Assembly (NCBI RefSeq): GCF_907177275.1
Contig: NZ_CAJSLV010000081.1
Location: 62,001 to 126,000, forward strand
DNA length: 64,000 nt
Source: Actinacidiphila cocklensis
GTDB taxonomy: Bacteria; Actinomycetota; Actinomycetes; Streptomycetales; Streptomycetaceae
Direction of reading: 5' to 3'
Part shown: in pieces, positions 40,031 to 48,881 of the stretch
Position numbering within the stretch: position 1 is the stretch's first letter
Layout of the letters: each line of letters opens with the position of its first letter
The notes under the pieces: generated by a model
Seen by the model: the letters and a program-made list of their open reading frames with translations, nothing else
What the model was told of the DNA's origin: nothing
Databases searched by the model: none
Position numbers and translations under genes: made by a program

Positions 40031-41317
40031 GTGAAACAACACGGCGACGTCCACCGGCTGCGGCTCCCGGCATGGGCCGGGCGGAACTTCCGGCTGCTGG
40101 TGGGAGCGTCGTTCGTCACCGGCATCGGCAATTCGGGTGCCACCATCGCGGCGGCCTTCGCGGTCATCGAGTCCGGCGGCAGCGCCACCGACGTCGGCCT
40201 GGTGGCGGCCGCACGCACCCTGGCGATGGTGGTGCTGCTGCTGGTCGGCGGCGCGGTCGCGGACCGGCTGCCGCGGCAGCGGGTGATGGCGGTCGCGAAC
40301 CTGGCCAACGCCAGCTCGCAGGCGCTGTTCGCGGTCCTGGTGCTGACCCGGCACGCCACGCTGTGGGAGATGGCCGCGCTGACCGCGGTCGGCGGCGGCG
40401 CGCTGGCGTTCTTCTCCCCCGCCGCGCAGGGCCTGGTGCTCTCCACCGTCGACTCGTCGAACGCCGGGCCGGCCTTCTCCCTCTACCGGCTGGCCACCAA
40501 CGCGGCGACGGTCGGCGGCGCGGCGCTGGGCGGCGCGCTGGTCGCCGCCTTCGGGGCCGGCTGGGTGCTCGCCATCGACGCGGCCGGCTTCGCGGTGGCC
40601 GCGGCCATGCGGGCCGCCATCGACGTCCCGCACTCCGCCAGGGGCTCGGCGTCCGGCGGCATGCTCGACGAACTGCGCGCGGGCTGGCGGGTGGTGGCGG
40701 CCACGTCCTGGCTGTGGGGCATCGTGCTGCAGTTCTCCGTGGTCAACGGCATGTTCGGCGCGGTCGAGGCGGTCTACGGTCCGCTGGTGTCCAGGGAGCG
40801 GCTGGGCGGCGCAGGCCCGTGGGGGCTCGCGCTGGCCGCGGCGGGCGTCGGCACCGCGTGCGGGGCCGCGCTGATGATGCGCTGGCGGCCGCGCAGGATG
40901 CTGCTGGTGGGCACGCTCGGCGTGCTGCCGATGGCGCTGCCCGCGGTCGCCCTGGCCCTGGTGGTGCCGGCGTGGGCGCTGGCCGCGGTGATGTTCGTCG
41001 GGGGCGTGGCGATCGAGGTCTTCGCGGTCAACTGGATGCTCGCCCTGCACCAGGAGATCCCCGAGGACCTGATGTCCCGGGTGGCCGGCTTCGACTGGCT
41101 CGGCTCGGTCGCGCTGTCCCCGCTCGCACTGGCGCTGGCAGGACCCGCGGCCTCGGCCTTCGGGCGGCCGGGTGCGCTGTGGGGTTCTGCCGGGCTGATC
41201 GTCCTGCTGACCCTCGCCGTCCTGCTGCTCCCCGACGTCCGCCGGATGGAACGCCGGCCGCGCCCGGCCGACACGCCACCCGTACCCGCCGACGCGGTGG
41301 CCGGCCCGGCGCTGTGA
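40031..41317 (+). CDS. MFS transporter (DHA3-like)
   Basis: A 428-residue, 12-helix major facilitator. After a short N-terminus, FRLLVGASFVTGIGNSGATIAAAFAV starts helix 1, and VGGAVADRLPRQRVM is the loop 2-3 signature. The topology and the RLATNAATVGGAALGGALVAAFG segment resemble the macrolide-efflux (DHA3) subgroup. Substrate unknown. GTG 40031 gives a normal N-terminus, but its Shine-Dalgarno is weak. Confidence 0.88.
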   Translation: MKQHGDVHRLRLPAWAGRNFRLLVGASFVTGIGNSGATIAAAFAVIESGGSATDVGLVAAARTLAMVVLLLVGGAVADRLPRQRVMAVANLANASSQALFAVLVLTRHATLWEMAALTAVGGGALAFFSPAAQGLVLSTVDSSNAGPAFSLYRLATNAATVGGAALGGALVAAFGAGWVLAIDAAGFAVAAAMRAAIDVPHSARGSASGGMLDELRAGWRVVAATSWLWGIVLQFSVVNGMFGAVEAVYGPLVSRERLGGAGPWGLALAAAGVGTACGAALMMRWRPRRMLLVGTLGVLPMALPAVALALVVPAWALAAVMFVGGVAIEVFAVNWMLALHQEIPEDLMSRVAGFDWLGSVALSPLALALAGPAASAFGRPGALWGSAGLIVLLTLAVLLLPDVRRMERRPRPADTPPVPADAVAGPAL

Positions 41318-41332
41318 ACGGCGGCACGGGCG

Positions 41333-42199
41333 TCAGCCCACGGTGAAGGCGCCCTCCGGGGGCGGCGGCGAGGCCGTCGCCGAGGCGTCGGTCACCGCCC
41401 GGGCGCGACCGGTCAGCCGGGAGAGGTCCGCGCCGTGGACGACGCGGGCGGGGAAGGCGTCGGCGGCGCACAGCCGGGACAGCGCCCCGACCGGCAGCGG
41501 ACGCCGGCTCGCCACGAGCACGGCGTTGCCGAACCGGCGGCCGCGCAGCACCCCGGGCTCCGCCAGCAGGCACAGGTCGCCGTCCCCCAGCGCGGCCCGT
41601 ACGGTCGCCAGTTGCGAGCGCAGGAAGGCGAAGGGCGCCGCGTCGGCGACGTTGGCCAGATAGAGGCCGTCGGGGCGCAGCACGCGCAGCGCGTCACGGA
41701 CGAACTCCACCGACGTCAGCGCGGCGGGCACCCGGGAGCCGCCGAAGACGTCGGCCACCACGAGGTCCGCGGACGCCGGGTCCGCGCCCGCGAGCCAGCC
41801 GCGCGCGTCCGCGGTGTGCACGGTCACCGCCGGGTCGGGCAGCGGCAGCACCTCGGCGACCAGCGCGGCCAGCCGCCGGTCCGCCTCGACCACCTGCTGG
41901 CGCGAGCCCGGCCGCTCGACGCCGAGCCAGCGCGCCAGCGTCATCGCCCCGCCGCCCAGGTGCACCGCGTCCAGCGGCCGGCCGGCGGCGAAGGCGGCCT
42001 GCACGGCGTACGCGATGCGCCGCACGTACTCGAACTCCAGGTGCGCGGGGTCTTCCAGGTCCACGTACGACTGCGGCGCCTCGTCCACGGTGAGCAGCCA
42101 GGCGCGGTCCCGGTCGATGTCGGGCAGCAGCCTGGCGGTCCCGAAGTCGACCGTCCGCACCACCGGCACCGGCTCCGGCCGGTCGTTGTCCTGATCCAC
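41333..42199 (-). CDS. Spermidine synthase-like protein (class I methyltransferase fold)
   Basis: A 288-residue protein with a spermidine synthase/SAM-methyltransferase core. LDAVHLGGGAMTLARWLG is the nucleotide-binding loop, VVEADRRLAALV the acidic strand-2 motif, and SADLVVADVFGGSRVPAAL the aminopropyl-transferase-like gate. The N-terminal QSYVDLEDPAHLEFEYVRR region fits this group. Many actinobacterial members are annotated as fused-MFS/spermidine synthase relatives without proven activity, so polyamine synthesis is uncertain. It is downstream of tuf3, separated by a very strong terminator. Confidence 0.8.
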   Translation of the reverse strand: MDQDNDRPEPVPVVRTVDFGTARLLPDIDRDRAWLLTVDEAPQSYVDLEDPAHLEFEYVRRIAYAVQAAFAAGRPLDAVHLGGGAMTLARWLGVERPGSRQQVVEADRRLAALVAEVLPLPDPAVTVHTADARGWLAGADPASADLVVADVFGGSRVPAALTSVEFVRDALRVLRPDGLYLANVADAAPFAFLRSQLATVRAALGDGDLCLLAEPGVLRGRRFGNAVLVASRRPLPVGALSRLCAADAFPARVVHGADLSRLTGRARAVTDASATASPPPPEGAFTVG

Positions 42200-42230
42200 C
42201 CGCCCATTGTCGCGTGTCCCGCGCGCGCCG

Positions 42231-42274
42231 CCCGCCGCTGCCCGGTACGTGACGACGTACCGGGCAGCGGCGGG
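42231..42274 (-). terminator. Exceptionally strong terminator of tuf3
   Basis: A perfect 20-bp stem (42231-42250 with 42255-42274) with a GACG tetraloop, 2 nt downstream of the tuf3 stop. It insulates the spermidine synthase-like gene downstream. Confidence 0.92.
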
Positions 42275-42276
42275 GC

Positions 42277-43455
<1,179 letters not shown>

Positions 43456-43870
43456 GACGGTGTCTCCTCCTGGGACGCCGATCGGTCGTGGACCCCTGGG
43501 CCTGGCCGACCCTCCCCGTGCGGGGTCCTACCGGACGTCGGTCCGGGGAGGGTCAGCGTCGGGCGCCGTCGAAGGATGCGTTCCGGAGTGCCGGGGCGGC
43601 GGATGCGGCCGGGGCAGCGCAGGCAGCCTTCGACGCGACCGCTGCTGCGGTGGCGTCTGCGAGGAAGGCGAGCCGGAACATGGCACTGATCATGCCGGGC
43701 GCAACAGCCGCGCGTCGAAGGGTTTTCCGCGCCCCGCCTTGCAGCCGTCACCGGGTCGTCGGCCGCCGGTGACGTGGCGGAACCAGTCGGGTGAGAGAAT
43801 TTGTTTCGCTGTTGAACTTAGACTTGCCGACCCGGCGGCCCGCCGTCCCCACCAGCACGAAGGAAGCTCC
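43456..43870. other. Divergent intergenic region tuf3 / MFS exporter
   Basis: 415 bp with no convincing gene. It contains the tuf3 leader hairpin, two further inverted repeats (CCTTCGACGCG at 43627-43637 with its complement at 43711-43721; GTCACCGG/CCGGTGAC at 43747-43773), and an AT-rich stretch around 43795-43830 that probably holds the MFS promoter. Confidence 0.65.
43508..43554 (-). promoter_or_regulatory. Structured leader hairpin upstream of tuf3
   Basis: GACCCTCCCCG (43508-43518) pairs perfectly with CGGGGAGGGTC (43544-43554), 53 nt upstream of the tuf3 ATG. Smaller competing stems (CCCC/GGGG) lie within it. Alternative folding suggests attenuation or growth-rate control, but this is inference. 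Confidence 0.5.
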
Positions 43871-45079
43871 ATGCCCCTGGCCATCCTCGCCCTCGCGGTG
43901 AGCGCCTTCGGTATCGGCACCACGGAATTCATGATGATGGGCCTGCTGCCCGACGTCGCCGGCGACCTGGGCACCTCGGTGCCCACCGCGGGGTATCTGG
44001 TCTCGGCCTACGCGCTGGGCGTCGTCGTGGGCGCCCCGCTGCTCACCGGGCTCGGCGCGCGCATCCCGCGGCGGCGGATGCTGTTGCTGCTGATGGCGCT
44101 GTTCACCGTCGGCAACGCCGCCTCCGCGGTGGCCCCCGGCTACGGCACGCTGCTGGCCGGGCGCTTCCTCGCAGGCCTGCCGCACGGCGCCTTCTTCGGC
44201 GTCGGGGCGGTCGTGGCGGCCCGGATGGTCGCCGAGGACCGCAGGGCCAGGGCGGTCGCCTCGATGTTCCTCGGCCTGACGATCGCGAACATCGTCGGCG
44301 TGCCCGCCGCCACCCTGCTCGGCCAGCACCTCGGCTGGCGGGCCACCTTCCTGGTGGTCAGCGCGATCGGGCTGCTCTCGCTGGCCGCGCTGGCGCTGCT
44401 GGTGCCGCAGGAGCCGGGCGAGGAGCGCGGCGGCGTCGGCCAGGAGCTGCGGGCGCTGCGCGAACCGCAGGTGCTGCTCGGGCTGCTCACCGCGGTCTTC
44501 GGCTTCGCCGGGGTCTTCGCCGTCTACAGCTACCTCGCCTCGATGATGACCGAGGTCACCGGTTACGCCGACGGCACCGTGACGATCCTGCTCGCCCTCT
44601 TCGGCATCGGCATGACGCTCGGCGCGCTCGCCGCGGGCCCGCTCACCGACCGCGCCCTGCGCCCGACGCTGTACGGCTCGCTGGCCGCGCTCGCCGTCGT
44701 CCTGGTCGGCTTCCACTACGCCGCCCAGTCCAAGGCGACCGCCCCGATCGCCGTCCTGGTGCTGGGCGCGGTCGGCTTCATGACGACCACACCGCTGCAG
44801 ATGCTGGTGATGAACAAGGCCCGCCGCGCCCCCACCCTCGCCTCCGCCTCCAACCACTCCGCCTTCAACCTCGCGAACGCCGGGGGCGCCTGGCTCGGCG
44901 GCGTCGCCATCTCCGCCGGCTGGGGCTGGACCTCGCCCGCGCTCGTCGGGGCCGCGCTGACCGTGGTGGGCCTGGCCGTCGCGGTCACCGCGGGCGTCCT
45001 GGACCGCGGTACGCCCTCGACCCCGGTGGCCGCCGCCGTGCCGGTCGAGCAGCGGGAGTCGGCGGCGGAGGGGGCGTAG
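43871..45079 (+). CDS. MFS drug exporter, chloramphenicol-efflux/AraJ-like
   Basis: A 402-residue, 12-helix DHA1 transporter. The N-terminus ALAVSAFGIGTTEFMMMGLLPDVAGDL and SAYALGVVVGAPLLTGLGARIPRRRMLL are hallmarks of the AraJ/Cmx/CmlR subgroup that exports chloramphenicol, arabinose derivatives or related compounds. Motif C (GLTIANIVGVPAATLLGQHLGWRATF) is complete. ATG 43871 follows a GGAAG Shine-Dalgarno. Divergent from tuf3 across a 415-bp region with several inverted repeats. Substrate unknown. Confidence 0.88.
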   Translation: MPLAILALAVSAFGIGTTEFMMMGLLPDVAGDLGTSVPTAGYLVSAYALGVVVGAPLLTGLGARIPRRRMLLLLMALFTVGNAASAVAPGYGTLLAGRFLAGLPHGAFFGVGAVVAARMVAEDRRARAVASMFLGLTIANIVGVPAATLLGQHLGWRATFLVVSAIGLLSLAALALLVPQEPGEERGGVGQELRALREPQVLLGLLTAVFGFAGVFAVYSYLASMMTEVTGYADGTVTILLALFGIGMTLGALAAGPLTDRALRPTLYGSLAALAVVLVGFHYAAQSKATAPIAVLVLGAVGFMTTTPLQMLVMNKARRAPTLASASNHSAFNLANAGGAWLGGVAISAGWGWTSPALVGAALTVVGLAVAVTAGVLDRGTPSTPVAAAVPVEQRESAAEGA

Positions 45080-45140
45080 GGACGCGGATGGCCGGTTCGT
45101 TCGTCAGCCGAACGGCGCCAGGAGCGGTTACGCTCCCGGA

Positions 45141-45932
45141 GTGCCGCACCCCGTAGGTCTCGCCGTCCGCTGCTCACGCGCCCTGCTGTCGCCGTGGGCC
45201 AGGTTCGCGGTGCTCGTGCTGCTGCTCGCGGCGGCCGGCGCCGTGGTCATCGCCTGGCACCCGCAACGGCTGCTGACCGCGCACGGCTGGCAGCCGCACA
45301 CCTCGGGCGGTACCGCGGTGCTGCTCTTCGCCGTCGCGTACGGCCTGGCCACCGTCGCCTTCGTACCCCGCCCCCTGCTCAACGCCGCAGCCGGGGCGCT
45401 CTACGGCATCCACGCCGGGCTGCCCGCGGCGATCGGCGGCACGGTGCTCGGCGCGGGCCTGGCCTTCCTGCTCGGGCGCTTCCTCGGCAGGGACGCGGTA
45501 CGCCCGCTGCTGCGCGGCCGGGTCGCGCTGTCCCTCGACCGGCAGCTCAGCAAGCACGGCTTCCGCAGCACCCTGGCGCTGCGGCTCTTCCCCGGAGTGC
45601 CCTTCGCCGCCGCGAACTACGCCGCCGCCGTCTCGCGGGTCCGGCTGCTGCCCTTCCTCACCGCGACGGCCGCGGGCAGCGCCGCGAACACCGCCGCCTA
45701 CGTGGTGGCCGGCAGCCGCGCGGCCTCCCCGACCTCACCGGTCTTCCTGCTGGCGCTGGGCTTCCTGGGCGTCACGGGTGTGGCCGCCACGGTCATCGCC
45801 CGCGGCGCGCACACCCGCTCCCGCGCAGCGGCCGAGGCGCTGGTCGTCGACCCACCGGCCGGCGTACCCCCGCAGGACCCGGCGGTCAGCGACGCCGGCC
45901 CTCGTGCCACTCCTGCACGGAGATCCGCTTGA
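45141..45932 (+). CDS. TVP38/TMEM64-family (VTT domain) membrane protein
   Basis: A 263-residue membrane protein. After a hydrophobic N-terminal helix, the VTT/SNARE-associated core includes PRPLLNAAAGALYGIHAGLPAAIGG, FLLGRFLGRDAV and LRLFPGVPFAAANYAAAVSRV. It is related to DedA proteins and to the eukaryotic TMEM41/64 scramblases. A cytoplasmic tail of about 50 residues follows, and its 3' end overlaps the convergent flavin-reductase gene by 47 bp. GTG 45141 is the best start; the Shine-Dalgarno is weak. Confidence 0.85.
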   Translation: MPHPVGLAVRCSRALLSPWARFAVLVLLLAAAGAVVIAWHPQRLLTAHGWQPHTSGGTAVLLFAVAYGLATVAFVPRPLLNAAAGALYGIHAGLPAAIGGTVLGAGLAFLLGRFLGRDAVRPLLRGRVALSLDRQLSKHGFRSTLALRLFPGVPFAAANYAAAVSRVRLLPFLTATAAGSAANTAAYVVAGSRAASPTSPVFLLALGFLGVTGVAATVIARGAHTRSRAAAEALVVDPPAGVPPQDPAVSDAGPRATPARRSA

Positions 45933-46500
45933 TCTCCAGCACCTCGCCGAGGGTGCTCCACTCGTCCTTGCCCAGCCGGGCCAGTGGGCGCAGCTTGTGC
46001 ACGTCCGGGTGCCCGTCGGTCATCATCGCCTCGGACACCGCCGCGTGCACGACCCGCCCGAAGACCACGGTGGAGTCCCCCAGCCTGACCGTGCTGTGCA
46101 GCTCGCACTCCAGGGCCACCGGCGAGGCGGCGACCCGCGGCGGCTTCACACGCAGGCTCGGCTCCCTGGCGATCCCGACCTCGTCGAACTCGCTGACCCC
46201 GTGCGGGAATTCGGTGCCGGTGGCGTTGATCTCCTCGAAGAGGTGCTCGGGCGCCAGGTTGACCACGAACTGCCCGGTCTCCTCGACGTTGCGCACCGAG
46301 TCCTTGCGCCCCACCGAGGTGAACTGCACCACGGGAGGGCTCACGCAGGAGATCGAGAAAAAGCTGTGCGGCGCGAGATTGTCCGTGCCCGCCGCCGACG
46401 TCGTGGACACCCAGGCGATCGGCCGCGGCACGACCGTCGCGGTGAGCAGCCGGTAGAAGGTGGTGCGGTCCAGCTGGGCAGGATCGAAGTCGATTCGCAT
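45886..46500 (-). CDS. Flavin reductase-like (DIM6/NTAB) FMN-binding protein
   Basis: A 204-residue split-barrel flavoprotein. RLLTATVVPRPIAWVST, LAPHSFFSISCVSPPVVQFTS and TGQFVVNLAP are the FMN-binding segments. ATG 46500 gives the normal family start; an upstream in-frame ATG (46617) lies in sequence without a recognisable domain. It may reduce free flavin or act as a one-component oxidoreductase. It is near the PKS cluster but separated by 406 bp and a recombinase remnant, so I do not assign it to the cluster. Confidence 0.85.
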   Translation of the reverse strand: MRIDFDPAQLDRTTFYRLLTATVVPRPIAWVSTTSAAGTDNLAPHSFFSISCVSPPVVQFTSVGRKDSVRNVEETGQFVVNLAPEHLFEEINATGTEFPHGVSEFDEVGIAREPSLRVKPPRVAASPVALECELHSTVRLGDSTVVFGRVVHAAVSEAMMTDGHPDVHKLRPLARLGKDEWSTLGEVLEIKRISVQEWHEGRRR

Positions 46501-46682
46501 GCCAGCCAGTATCCATGCGGGGCCGTCGGATCCCGACGGCGCATCGCGGGGGCGGCGAGCCCGGTGCTCCGCCGCCGCGGCCGCCGGCCCGAACCCACGC
46601 GAATGGTGCCGCCCCACCGCGGCACGACCTCACGCTCCCGGCACGTGGCCCGAGCCCGCGGCGTCACCCGTTCGACCTGCTG

Positions 46683-46905
46683 TCCGCCTATGTTCCCCAG
46701 CGGCCCGGGGCGTACGTGCGTATCTCCTCGGACCGCTTCGGACTGGAGGCAGGGGTCGACCGGCAGAACGACGACGCCGAGGACACCCGAGGCCGGCTGG
46801 GGTGGGGGCGCTCGCGAAGACCTACGTGGAGAACGACACCTCGGCGTTCAACAAGCGCAAGGTCTTCCGCCCCGACGGCTCGACGAACCTGTGGACGTCC
46901 CCCCG
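46683..46905 (+). pseudogene. Decayed large serine recombinase fragment
   Basis: Frame from 46683: SAYVPQRPGAYVRISSDRFGLEAGVDRQ and on to TRGRLGW. After a frameshift near 46800-46812, AKTYVENDTSAFNKRKV then FRPDGSTNLW. Together these match the N-terminal catalytic domain of actinobacterial large serine recombinases (YxRxSS with the nucleophile Ser, GxxxQ, then YVENDxSAxxxRK). No start, no C-terminal DNA-binding part, and truncation where the carboxylase epsilon gene ends. 46501-46682 holds nothing I can identify. Confidence 0.65.
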
Positions 46906-46906
46906 T

Positions 46907-47224
46907 TCAGGGCGTCCAGGCGCTGCGGCGCCAGGCGTCCGCGCCGGGGGCGGGAACACCGGTCATCACGAAGGGCCGGGCGGGCGGGTGGGCGGCAGCC
47001 CCCCGCCCGCCGACGCGAGCGGCCACCACCACGCGCTCCGCGGCCGCGGTCAGCCCTGCCCAGACCACCAGCACGGCCGCGAGCTCCTCGGCGGCCGGCG
47101 CGCCGCGCACCACGCGCACGTCCACGCCGCGAAGCAGCTCTCCGTTCGCTTCTCCGCCCGCTCGGCGCACCCGCGCGGGTGTCGCCGTCCACCGCGCACC
47201 GGCGGCTTCGTGTGCGGCGCTCAC
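46907..47224 (-). CDS. Acyl-CoA carboxylase epsilon subunit
   Basis: A 105-residue protein. After an Ala/Arg-rich N-terminus it reads DVRVVRGAPAAEELAAVLVV, then a loop and a PGADAWRRSAWTP C-terminus, the two signatures of actinobacterial acyl-CoA carboxylase epsilon subunits that stabilise the alpha-beta holoenzyme. GTG 47224 overlaps the beta-subunit stop (GTGA). A shorter start near GVDVRVV would give the more usual 60-70 residues. It is the last gene of the biosynthetic operon. Confidence 0.82.
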   Translation of the reverse strand: MSAAHEAAGARWTATPARVRRAGGEANGELLRGVDVRVVRGAPAAEELAAVLVVWAGLTAAAERVVVAARVGGRGAAAHPPARPFVMTGVPAPGADAWRRSAWTP

Positions 47225-48834
47225 AGCGGGATGTTCCCGTGCTTGCGGGGCAGCCGGGTGATCCGCTTGTCGGCCAGGGCGCGCAGCGCCAGTGCCACCT
47301 GGCGGCGGGTCTCCCGCGGCATGATCACCACGTCCACGTAGCCCCGCTCGGCGGCCCGGTAGGGGTTGCACAGCGCCTCCTCGTACTCGGCGCGCAGCCG
47401 CTCGCGTGTCGCCTCGGGATCGTCCGCCTGCTCGACGGCCTTGCGGTGCAGCACGGTGACCGCGCTCTGCCCGCCCATCACGGCGATCTCGGCCGTGGGC
47501 CAGGCGAGGTTGACGTCGATGCCCAGGTGCTTGGAGCCCATCACGCCGTAACCGCCGCCGTACGCCTTGCGGGTGACCACGGTGACGGTGGGGACGGTGG
47601 CCTCGGCGTAGGCGTAGATGAGTTTCGCGCCCCGGCGGATGATGCCGCCGCGCTCCTGGTCCAGGCCGGGCAGGAACCCGGGGACGTCCACGAAGGACAG
47701 GACGGGGACGTGGAAGGCGTCGCAGGTGCGGATGAAGCGGGCGGCCTTCTCGCTGGCGTCGATGTCGAGCGCGCCAGCCATGACCAGCGGCTGGTTGGCG
47801 ACCACGCCGACGCTGCGGCCCTCGACCCGGCCGAAGCCGCAGATCACATTGCGGGCGAAGAGCGGCTGCACTTCAAGGAGTTCGCCGTCGTCGAGGACAG
47901 CCATCAGCACCTGGTGCATGTCGTAAGGGCGGTTCTGCTCGTCGGGGACGAGGGTGTCGAGTGCCAGGTCCGCCGCGCTGAAGCCGTCGAGGTCCACCGC
48001 GGGGGCGTACGCGTCCACCGGCGCCTCGGACATGTTGTTGCTCGGCAGGTGGCCGAGGAGCAGCCGGACGTACTCGAAGGCGTCCTTCTCGTCGCGGGCC
48101 ATGTAGTGGGCGTTGCCGGAGACGGTGCTGTGCACGGTGGCGCCGCCGAGTTCCTCGCGGTCGATGCGCTGGCCGGTGACGGCGTGCAGAACCTCGGGGC
48201 CGGTGACGAACATGTGCGAGATGCCGTCGACCATCACCACGAAGTCGGTGATGGCCGGTGCGTAGACGGCGCCGCCGGCGCAGGGCCCGGTCATCAGCGA
48301 GATCTGCGGGATCACCCCGGAGCCCTGGACCTGGCGCTTGACCAGCTCGGCGTAATAGGCGAGCGCGACGACGCCCTCCTGGATGCGGGCGCCGCCGGAG
48401 TCGTTGATGCCGATGACCGGGCAGCCGGTGCGCAGCGCCAGGTCCATGACCTTGATGATCTTCTCGCCGTAGACCTCGCCCAGCGCGCCGCCGAAGACGG
48501 TGAAGTCCTGGGCGAACAGGCACACCCGGCGCCCGTCGACGGTGGCGTGGCCGGTCACCACACCGTCGCCGAAGGGGCGTTGGCGCTCCATGCCGAAGTC
48601 GTGGCTGCGGTGCCGGGCCATCGCGTCCAGCTCGACGAAGCTGTCCGGGTCGACCAGCGCCTCGATGCGCTCGCGGGCGGTCAGCTTGCCCTTCTCGTGC
48701 TGCTTGCGGACGCTCGGCGCGTCCTCGGCCGCCGCGCGCAACTGCTCACGGCGGCGCTCCAGTTCGGCCAGCCGGGCCGCGGTGCCTGACCGTTCCTGCG
48801 GGGTCGGGCGGGGGGCTGCGGGTGTGTCCGACAC
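47221..48834 (-). CDS. Acyl-CoA carboxylase beta subunit (carboxyltransferase) with altered selectivity residue
   Basis: A 537-residue carboxyltransferase that moves CO2 from biotin to an acyl-CoA alpha-carbon. Two crotonase-like halves: GINDSGGARIQEG and TGPCAGGAVYAPA (N half), VPGFLPGLDQERGGIIRRGAK and RKAYGGGYGVMGSKHL (C half). The last motif is AYDVM in propionyl-CoA carboxylases, whose Asp (422 in S. coelicolor PccB) restricts substrate size; here it is Gly430. Next to an acyl ligase and PKS genes, this suggests supply of a larger alkylmalonyl-CoA. The alpha/biotin subunit must come from elsewhere. Confidence 0.92.
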   Translation of the reverse strand: MSDTPAAPRPTPQERSGTAARLAELERRREQLRAAAEDAPSVRKQHEKGKLTARERIEALVDPDSFVELDAMARHRSHDFGMERQRPFGDGVVTGHATVDGRRVCLFAQDFTVFGGALGEVYGEKIIKVMDLALRTGCPVIGINDSGGARIQEGVVALAYYAELVKRQVQGSGVIPQISLMTGPCAGGAVYAPAITDFVVMVDGISHMFVTGPEVLHAVTGQRIDREELGGATVHSTVSGNAHYMARDEKDAFEYVRLLLGHLPSNNMSEAPVDAYAPAVDLDGFSAADLALDTLVPDEQNRPYDMHQVLMAVLDDGELLEVQPLFARNVICGFGRVEGRSVGVVANQPLVMAGALDIDASEKAARFIRTCDAFHVPVLSFVDVPGFLPGLDQERGGIIRRGAKLIYAYAEATVPTVTVVTRKAYGGGYGVMGSKHLGIDVNLAWPTAEIAVMGGQSAVTVLHRKAVEQADDPEATRERLRAEYEEALCNPYRAAERGYVDVVIMPRETRRQVALALRALADKRITRLPRKHGNIPL

Positions 48835-48881
48835 GGGCGGGGTACCTCCCTGGGTACGCGGGCGGCGGGAAGAGCGGCGGA

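Noticed and set aside
45886..46500. Second flavin reductase as part of the halogenase cluster
   Set aside because: It is separated from the operon by 406 bp containing an opposing pseudogene, and belongs to a different flavoprotein subgroup from the reductase inside the operon.
46501..46682. Upstream in-frame extension of the flavin reductase
   Set aside because: The extension has no conserved residues and the family start matches ATG 46500.
45778..48789. Plus-strand open frame of about 1000 codons over the carboxylase region
   Set aside because: Shadow of the carboxylase beta gene; its composition is His/Asp/Val-rich with no recognisable domain.
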